A stretch of 12,092 nucleotides of DNA from Cryomorphaceae bacterium (GTDB lineage: Bacteria > Bacteroidota > Bacteroidia > Flavobacteriales > BACL11): positions 1 through 12,092 of the forward strand of contig CATEYX010000093.1 of NCBI GenBank assembly GCA_949511925.1. Direction: 5' to 3'. The notes beneath the pieces were generated by a model. The model ran no database searches. It saw nothing but the letters and a program-made list of their open reading frames with translations, and had not been told where the DNA came from. The translations under genes were made by a program, and so were the position numbers. The stretch's first letter is position 1; each line of letters starts with the position of its first letter. This document shows positions 7,084 to 12,092 of this stretch, one piece after another.

Positions 7084-9597
7084 TTGAAGAAATTTACACT
7101 CATTATAATTAGTTTACTCAGCCTAACATTAGGCGCTCAAACTACTGAAGCATTAGATTACTCCAATCCTAAAACCTATGAAATAGGTGGAATTATGGTA
7201 ATAGGTGCTGACAATTTAAACAACAGTACTTTAATAACTATCTCTGGGTTAACAGTAGGAGATAAAATTAAAATCCCTGGAGATAATTTCAGTATCGCAA
7301 TTACTAAACTTTGGAACGAAGGTTTATTTTCAGATGTGAATATTACAATTGATAAAATAGTTGATAATATAGTTTTTCTTAACATCAATTTAGAAGAAAA
7401 TAGTCGTTTATCCAAGTTTAAATTTAAAGGTAAAATCAGCAAATCTGATATCACTACTCTAAAAGAGGATTTGAAATTAATGAGAGGGAAAATATTAACT
7501 CAAAATATCATTAACAATAGCATTAACCTGATAAAAACCTATTACGTAAATAAAGGATTTCTAAATGTTAGTGTAGGTTACTTAACTACAACTGATACGA
7601 CTGCAGTAAATTCTAAAAACTTGATTTTTAACATAAATAAAGGTAAGAAAGTTAAGATTAAAGAAATAAAGATAACCGGAAGAAAGAAAATTGAAAATAC
7701 CAATAAAACATTCCTAAACAGAAAAGATACTGTTTATGCTATAAATAATAGAAAAGTAAAGAAAAGCATGAAAGAAACAAAAGCCAAAAATTGGTGGCGT
7801 CTCTTTAAGGTTTCAAAATTTATTGATGAAAATTATATTGATGATAAAGAAAATCTAATTGCTAAATACAATGAAGTAGGATACAGGGACGCTAGAATAA
7901 CAAGCGATACTACGTACCTTAATAAAGACAATACCTTAACAATTGAGATGAATATTGAGGAAGGTGCTCCCTATAAGTTTGGTGCAATCAAGTTTGTTGG
8001 AAATACCGTTTATTCTTCTGAAGAACTAAACAGGCAATTAGGAATTAAGAAAGGAGATATATTTGATCAAACAATTTTAGATTCTCGTTTATTTGGGAGT
8101 CCTGAAGGAAATGATATTAGCTCCCTTTACCTTGATGATGGTTATTTATTCTTTAATGCAACTCCAGTTGAGGTAGCTGCTAACAATAAAAATATCGACC
8201 TTGAAATAAGAGTTTATGAAGGAAAACAAGCCAGAGTAAACAAAGTAATGATTAAGGGAAATACAAAAACAAACGACCATGTAATTATGCGTGAAATTCG
8301 TACACGTCCAGGCGATTTATTTAAACGTTCGGACATCATGCGTTCACAAAGAGAATTATCACAAATGGCTTTCTTTGACCCTGAAGCATTTGACGTAAAG
8401 GTAGAGCCAGACCCAGCAAGAAATGAAGTAGACATCACTTATGTATTGGCTGAAAAATCATCCTCTCAAATACAATTACAAGGTGGCTGGGGAGCAAATA
8501 GAATAGTAGGTTCATTAAATTTAGTATTTGATAATTTCTCAACACAAAATATCCTTAACGGAAAAAGTTGGTCGCCACTTCCTTCAGGAGATGGTCAAAG
8601 GCTTTCCTTAAGTGCATCTTCTAATGGAGCCTACTATCAGAACTATAATGTCTCATTTACAGAACCTTGGTTAGGAGGAAAAAAACCTAATGCACTAACG
8701 GTTTCTCTTTACAGATCAGTATCTTCTAACGGGCAAGAAGGAGATAAAAGAGAGGCAATTGAAATATTAGGGTTAACGGTTGGGATTGGAAAAAGATTAA
8801 AAAATCCTGACGATTATTTTACGATTTATAATGGAATAAATTTCCAACAATACAAACTCATAAACTCTCAATCTTTTTTCACTTTTAAAGATGGGTTTTC
8901 TAACAATGTCAACTATAACATCCGATTAGGAAGAAATTCAGTTGATCAATTAATTTTTCCAAGAAGAGGGTCAAACTTTTCATTGGGGTTGAAAATAACC
9001 CCTCCTTATTCTATGTTTGATGGAATAGATGATTACAGCACAATAAGTGATCAAGAAAAATATAAATACATTGAATACTACAAGTGGAAATATAAATCCT
9101 CATGGTATTCTGCATTTACAGATAAACTTGTTTTAGCAACAAAAATAGAAATGGGATTATTGGGGGCCTACAGCAACAGTTTAGGAGTAGCACCATTCGA
9201 ACGATTTTATGTTGGGGGGGACGGACTAAGTGGAATGGGAATGGTGTATGATGGTAGAGAGCTTATTTCTTTAAGAGGATATAGCGAAAATTCTGTTTCA
9301 CCGCAAACAGGAGCTACTATATACAACAAATACACATCCGAACTTAGGTATGCGCTAAGCCTAAACCCAAGTTCAACTATGTATGCTTTAGGATTTTTAG
9401 AAGCTGGAAATGCTTGGGACAATTTTGATAACTTTAATCCTTTTACCGTAAAACGATCGGCAGGATTTGGAGTAAGAATTATGTTGCCTATGATAGGAAT
9501 GATGGGACTTGACTATGGATGGGGGCTTGATGATATTCCTGGAAGATCAGATGCAAATGGTGGGCAATTCCATTTCTCAATAGGTCAGCAATTTTAA
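7084..9597 (+). CDS. bamA: Outer membrane protein assembly factor BamA (837 aa, TTG start)
   Basis: BamA is the Omp85 insertase that folds beta-barrel proteins into the outer membrane. From the TTG at 7084 the protein starts with a clean signal peptide (MKKFTLIIISLLSLTLGAQ). Five POTRA domains follow at roughly 31-105, 106-187, 188-293 (with a lysine-rich insert), 294-380 and 381-455, then a 16-strand barrel at about 460-837. The loop-6 motif LRGY is at 730-733, and the C-terminus GQFHFSIGQQF is a beta-signal ending in Phe. No ATG occurs in frame before codon 38, which would delete the signal peptide, so a non-ATG start is required. A second TTG at 7048, inside uppS, gives a longer lysine/asparagine-rich n-region and is the alternative start. 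A run of seven G lies at 9214-9220. The downstream Skp-like genes fit its role. Confidence 0.93.
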   Translation: MKKFTLIIISLLSLTLGAQTTEALDYSNPKTYEIGGIMVIGADNLNNSTLITISGLTVGDKIKIPGDNFSIAITKLWNEGLFSDVNITIDKIVDNIVFLNINLEENSRLSKFKFKGKISKSDITTLKEDLKLMRGKILTQNIINNSINLIKTYYVNKGFLNVSVGYLTTTDTTAVNSKNLIFNINKGKKVKIKEIKITGRKKIENTNKTFLNRKDTVYAINNRKVKKSMKETKAKNWWRLFKVSKFIDENYIDDKENLIAKYNEVGYRDARITSDTTYLNKDNTLTIEMNIEEGAPYKFGAIKFVGNTVYSSEELNRQLGIKKGDIFDQTILDSRLFGSPEGNDISSLYLDDGYLFFNATPVEVAANNKNIDLEIRVYEGKQARVNKVMIKGNTKTNDHVIMREIRTRPGDLFKRSDIMRSQRELSQMAFFDPEAFDVKVEPDPARNEVDITYVLAEKSSSQIQLQGGWGANRIVGSLNLVFDNFSTQNILNGKSWSPLPSGDGQRLSLSASSNGAYYQNYNVSFTEPWLGGKKPNALTVSLYRSVSSNGQEGDKREAIEILGLTVGIGKRLKNPDDYFTIYNGINFQQYKLINSQSFFTFKDGFSNNVNYNIRLGRNSVDQLIFPRRGSNFSLGLKITPPYSMFDGIDDYSTISDQEKYKYIEYYKWKYKSSWYSAFTDKLVLATKIEMGLLGAYSNSLGVAPFERFYVGGDGLSGMGMVYDGRELISLRGYSENSVSPQTGATIYNKYTSELRYALSLNPSSTMYALGFLEAGNAWDNFDNFNPFTVKRSAGFGVRIMLPMIGMMGLDYGWGLDDIPGRSDANGGQFHFSIGQQF

Positions 9598-9598
9598 T

Positions 9599-9606
9599 TA
9601 TATTTG
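9599..9606 (+). promoter_or_regulatory. Candidate -7 promoter element for the ompH pair
   Basis: TATATTTG followed by C matches TAnnTTTG(C) exactly, immediately after the bamA stop codon and 18 nt before the ATG at 9625. It would allow the two chaperone genes to be transcribed at a higher level than bamA. No -33 TTTG at standard spacing was found. Confidence 0.55.
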
Positions 9607-9624
9607 CATACTAAAATTTAAATT

Positions 9625-10131
9625 ATGAAAAAGACCCTTTTATTATTAGCAATTAGTTTTTTAACACTCACTATACAAGCTCAAAAGTTTGCTTATGTAG
9701 ATACCGACTATATCTTAAATAAAATTCCTGATTTTAAACAAGCACAAGACAAACTGGATGGGCTTTCAGCTGATTGGCAAAAAGAGATAGAAAATAAATA
9801 TGCTGATGTTGAACAAATGTATCGTGCATATCAGCAGGAACAAGTTCTTTTAACGGATGATATGAAAGAAAAAAGAGAAGACGCTATCATTAAAAAAGAA
9901 ACTGACGCTAAAAATTTACAAAAAAAATACTTTGGCCCTGAGGGAGATTTACACCTAAAAAGACAAGAATTAATAAAGCCTATTCAGGACAAAATATATG
10001 ATGCAATACAGCAATTAGCAGCTGATAATAAATATGCAATTGTTTTTGATAGTTCAAGCGATTTAATAATGCTTTACAAAAATAATAACTACGACAAAAG
10101 CGATAAAGTACTTGACTTAATGGGTTACTAA
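9625..10131 (+). CDS. OmpH/Skp-family periplasmic chaperone, first copy (168 aa)
   Basis: Skp/OmpH proteins are trimeric periplasmic chaperones that hold unfolded outer-membrane proteins on the way to BamA. The sequence shows a signal peptide (MKKTLLLL...TIQAQ, about 20 residues) and the family opening strand KFAYVDTDYILNKIP. A long charged, helical middle of about residues 37-120, rich in K, E, D and Q, should form the coiled-coil tentacle. The family closing segment is KYAIVFDSSSDLIMLY. The length is usual for the family. It follows bamA by 27 nt and precedes a second, divergent copy, as in other Bacteroidota. The central helix contains a small GPEGD break near residue 110. The family call is secure; the exact client range is unknown. 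Confidence 0.92.
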   Translation: MKKTLLLLAISFLTLTIQAQKFAYVDTDYILNKIPDFKQAQDKLDGLSADWQKEIENKYADVEQMYRAYQQEQVLLTDDMKEKREDAIIKKETDAKNLQKKYFGPEGDLHLKRQELIKPIQDKIYDAIQQLAADNKYAIVFDSSSDLIMLYKNNNYDKSDKVLDLMGY

Positions 10132-10190
10132 AAGCATAAAGAATAAACCACAAATTAAAAAACACTAATTAAATAATAACAAATAACAAA

Positions 10191-10688
10191 ATGAAGAAAA
10201 TTACCTTTTTAGCACTTTTAAGTGTACTTACTCTAAGCTCAATAGCTCAAAATAAATTTGGATACATTGATTCACAAGAACTTTTAACATTAATGCCTGA
10301 GCGAGTAGCTGCTGCAACTGAAGTTGAGAATTTTGCAAAAAGTTTAGAGGCTCAGTTAAGTTCAATGACTGCTGAATATCAACAAGGAGTACAGGAATAC
10401 CAAGCGAATGAAGCAACTTATACTGATTTAGTAAAACAAGATAAAGTTGCTGAAATTACTGGATTAGAGCAAAGAATTCAGACTTTCCAGCAAAACGCAC
10501 AAAAATCGCTACAAACTAAAGAACAAGAAATGTTAGAGCCAATTTTAGCTAAAGCAAGAAAAGCAATTGAGGATGTAGCTACAGAAGGTAACTACACTTA
10601 TATCTTTGACAAAAGTATTGGATCTATCCTTTACGCTAAAGAGAGTGAGAATGTAATCGAATTAGTAAAAAAGAAGTTAGGGCTTTAA
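10191..10688 (+). CDS. OmpH/Skp-family periplasmic chaperone, second copy (165 aa)
   Basis: This second Skp/OmpH protein has a signal peptide (MKKITFLALLSVLTLSSIAQ), the opening strand KFGYIDSQELLTLMPE, a glutamine- and alanine-rich helical middle, and the closing motif NYTYIFDKSIGSILYAK. It shares the N- and C-terminal family motifs with the upstream copy, but the coiled-coil region is clearly diverged, with fewer lysines and more Gln and Ala. That suggests an old duplication with different clients or a mixed trimer, which is an inference. The 59-nt gap before it is A-rich (ending AATAACAAATAACAAA before the ATG) and has no recognisable promoter or hairpin, so it is probably co-transcribed with the first copy. 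A strong terminator follows 25 nt after its stop. Confidence 0.92.
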   Translation: MKKITFLALLSVLTLSSIAQNKFGYIDSQELLTLMPERVAAATEVENFAKSLEAQLSSMTAEYQQGVQEYQANEATYTDLVKQDKVAEITGLEQRIQTFQQNAQKSLQTKEQEMLEPILAKARKAIEDVATEGNYTYIFDKSIGSILYAKESENVIELVKKKLGL

Positions 10689-10713
10689 TAAACACTTAAA
10701 AATCCATCATTTT

Positions 10714-10742
10714 AAAAAGCATCTTTATAAGATGCTTTTTTT
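10714..10742 (+). terminator. Intrinsic terminator after the ompH pair
   Basis: A perfect 12-bp stem, AAAAAGCATCTT / AAGATGCTTTTT (10714-10725 and 10729-10740), encloses a 3-nt loop TAT and continues into T residues to 10742. The A-run on the left and T-run on the right make it work in either direction in principle, but the only gene end that needs it is ompH on the plus strand. It separates the envelope cluster from murI. Confidence 0.9.
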
Positions 10743-10743
10743 A

Positions 10744-10751
10744 TATCTTTA
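10744..10751 (+). promoter_or_regulatory. Weak candidate -7 element for murI
   Basis: TATCTTTA differs from TAnnTTTG only at the last base and ends 4 nt before the murI ATG at 10756. The spacing equals that of the CBS gene. It sits directly behind the terminator, so murI needs some promoter here or must depend on read-through. Confidence 0.35.
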
Positions 10752-10755
10752 TCTC

Positions 10756-11556
10756 ATGAAAAAATCTCCTATTGGTATATTTGACTCTGGCATTGGTGGG
10801 CTTACTATTGCTCATGCCTTAAAGGAAAAATTACCAAGTGAGAATATTATCTATTTTGGAGATACCGAGCATTTACCTTATGGAGAGAAATCCAAAACTG
10901 CTATTCAGAATTTCAGCAAAAAGATTACCCAATTTCTATTAGAAAAAAAATGTAAAATAATAATTATTGCTTGTAATAGCGCTTCATCAGTAGCCTATGA
11001 ATCTGTGACAGAGATAGCAGGAAATATACCCGTATTTAATGTCATACAGCCTGTAGTAGCTGAAGTAGTAAAGCAATGTTCAGAATATAATATTGGAGTA
11101 ATTGGTACAAAAGCAACCATACATTCTAATATTTATGAAAAGGAGATAAAAGCACTTTGTAGCTCTGCCAAAGTTTCATCATTAGCCACTCCTCTTTTAG
11201 CACCTATGATTGAAGAAGGATTCATTAATGAAGATATTAGCCATACAATTATAGCAAATTATCTTTCTAATAAACAACTAGCTGATATTGAACACTTAAT
11301 ATTGGCATGTACTCATTATCCTTTAATTCATCAAGAAATAAAAGATTATTACAAAGGGACTGTGAATTTAATTGATTCAGCAAACATAGTTGTTGAACAT
11401 ATTGCCAAGCAGCTTAAAAATGATAATTTACTAAATGATAGTAACCAAACTGAACATCATTTTTATGTTTCAAATTATACAAAATCCTTTGAAAAAAGCG
11501 CTCAATTTTTCTTCCAAGAGGATCTAAAATTGAAAGAGGTAGAACTTTGGGATTAG
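10756..11556 (+). CDS. murI: Glutamate racemase (266 aa)
   Basis: MurI converts L-glutamate to D-glutamate for the peptidoglycan stem peptide in the cytoplasm. The catalytic pair is intact: Cys73 in IIIACNSASS and Cys185 in LACTHYP, with Asp10/Ser11 in FDSGIGG and His187 beside the second cysteine. Motifs GDTEHLPYGEKS (35-46) and the VIGTKATI segment are also typical. An in-frame ATG at 10732 would add eight hydrophobic residues, but it lies inside the terminator hairpin, and the family starts just before PIGIFDSG. I therefore chose the ATG at 10756. The gene follows the ompH pair, completing an envelope-building cluster with uppS. Its TAG stop overlaps the stop codon of the opposing carbonic anhydrase-like gene. 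Confidence 0.95.
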   Translation: MKKSPIGIFDSGIGGLTIAHALKEKLPSENIIYFGDTEHLPYGEKSKTAIQNFSKKITQFLLEKKCKIIIIACNSASSVAYESVTEIAGNIPVFNVIQPVVAEVVKQCSEYNIGVIGTKATIHSNIYEKEIKALCSSAKVSSLATPLLAPMIEEGFINEDISHTIIANYLSNKQLADIEHLILACTHYPLIHQEIKDYYKGTVNLIDSANIVVEHIAKQLKNDNLLNDSNQTEHHFYVSNYTKSFEKSAQFFFQEDLKLKEVELWD

Positions 11557-12068
11557 TCCTTAAACCAAGAGGAATACATTACATAATTATTGGATATCCC
11601 TTCAATCAAACGAGCAGTCTGTTCCTCATTTAATTCTTTTACCTTTTTAGCAGGAATACCTGCATAAATTGTTCCTGATTCAATATGAGTTCCCTCCAAA
11701 ACTACAGCTCCTGCTGCAATAATTGAATTACTTTCAACAACAACTCCATCCATAACAATTGCCCCCATACCCACAAGTACATTGTCGTGTATAGTACAGC
11801 CATGCACTAAAGCATTATGACCCACAGACACATTGTTTCCTAAAATGGTAGCCGCTTTTTGATAAGTACAATGAATAATAGCACCATCTTGGATATTGAC
11901 CTTATTGCCTATTCTAATGGAGTTCACATCACCCCTTACAACAGTTGAAAACCAGACACTACAATCACTCCCCATTTCAACATCACCCAGTACTGTCGCG
12001 TTTTCTGCCAAATATACATTAGCTCCAAAAATGGGACTCTTACCTTTTACGCTTTTTATTAATGCCAT
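11553..12068 (-). CDS. Gamma carbonic anhydrase-like hexapeptide-repeat protein (171 aa)
   Basis: The protein is a left-handed beta-helix built of hexapeptide repeats (for example ATVLGDVEMGSDCSVW), with a C-terminal helix from about residue 150. This is the plan of the YrdA/PaaY/gamma carbonic anhydrase family, which forms trimers with metal between subunits. Likely metal ligands are His66 (AIIHC), His84 and His89 (VGHNALVHG); Arg45, Asp47, Gln60 and Asp61 are the conserved family residues around them. The acidic proton-shuttle loop of the archaeal Cam enzyme is missing, since only 18 residues separate His66 and His84. Carbonic anhydrase activity is therefore unproven, and an acyltransferase- or thioesterase-like role is possible. 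No signal peptide is present, so it should be cytoplasmic. It converges on murI with a 4-nt overlap of the ends. Confidence 0.9.
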   Translation of the reverse strand: MALIKSVKGKSPIFGANVYLAENATVLGDVEMGSDCSVWFSTVVRGDVNSIRIGNKVNIQDGAIIHCTYQKAATILGNNVSVGHNALVHGCTIHDNVLVGMGAIVMDGVVVESNSIIAAGAVVLEGTHIESGTIYAGIPAKKVKELNEEQTARLIEGISNNYVMYSSWFKD

Positions 12069-12083
12069 ACTATAGTTTGTTTG

Positions 12084-12091
12084 TATTTTTG
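12084..12091 (+). promoter_or_regulatory. Candidate -7 element directed out of the window
   Basis: TATTTTTG followed by C matches TAnnTTTG(C) on the plus strand at the last bases of the window. It points away from the carbonic anhydrase-like gene, so a divergent gene probably begins just beyond the right edge. The gene itself is not visible here. Confidence 0.35.
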
Positions 12092-12092
12092 C

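Noticed and set aside
10132..10190. Small RNA or riboswitch in the gap between the two ompH genes
   Set aside because: The 59 nt are A-rich without stable inverted repeats; it reads as an ordinary leader.
1..12092. Novel defence, mobile or biosynthetic system
   Set aside because: I saw no transposase, integrase, toxin-antitoxin pair, CRISPR repeat, long direct repeat or compositional island; the genes are mostly core housekeeping and envelope functions in a recognisable order.

Overview
The window looks like chromosomal DNA of a Bacteroidota bacterium, most likely of the Flavobacteriales. The evidence is low G+C (roughly one third by eye), very few Shine-Dalgarno sequences, repeated TAnnTTTG(C) promoter -7 elements just ahead of genes, signal peptides ending in 'AQ', and the block porG-like / uppS / bamA / ompH / ompH / murI. 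From memory, a similar order occurs in other Bacteroidota such as Porphyromonas. No mobile element, CRISPR array, tRNA or rRNA was seen.

Left part, minus strand (28-2468): pdxJ (vitamin B6 synthesis) and an alpha/beta hydrolase of the YbfF type form a tight pair in which the pdxJ stop codon abuts the hydrolase ATG. After a 95-nt gap comes an unrecognised multi-pass membrane protein with its own candidate promoter.

The 34-bp gap at 2469-2502 holds two back-to-back -7 elements. They fire leftward into pdxJ and rightward into a CBS-domain gene, each only 4-6 nt from its start codon.

Middle, plus strand (2503-5427): a CBS-CBS-ACT-like protein, a small one-POTRA Omp85-family outer-membrane protein, and NAD kinase (nadK), packed with gaps of 1 and 14 nt.

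Right-middle, plus strand (5481-10688): an envelope-assembly cluster. It has a PorG-like (DUF6089) beta-barrel linked to type IX secretion, undecaprenyl diphosphate synthase (uppS), BamA with five POTRA domains, and two tandem Skp/OmpH periplasmic chaperones, closed by a strong intrinsic terminator at 10714-10742. Glutamate racemase (murI) follows with its own near-leaderless start. The cluster combines the lipid carrier and D-glutamate for peptidoglycan with the chaperones and insertase for outer-membrane proteins.

Right end, minus strand: a gamma-class carbonic anhydrase-like hexapeptide protein converges on murI with overlapping stop codons. A TAnnTTTGC element at the very edge points out of the window to the right.

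I did not find an undescribed defence or mobile system. The points most worth a second look are the one-POTRA Omp85 protein between the CBS gene and nadK, the 34-bp divergent leaderless promoter pair, and the non-ATG start of bamA.
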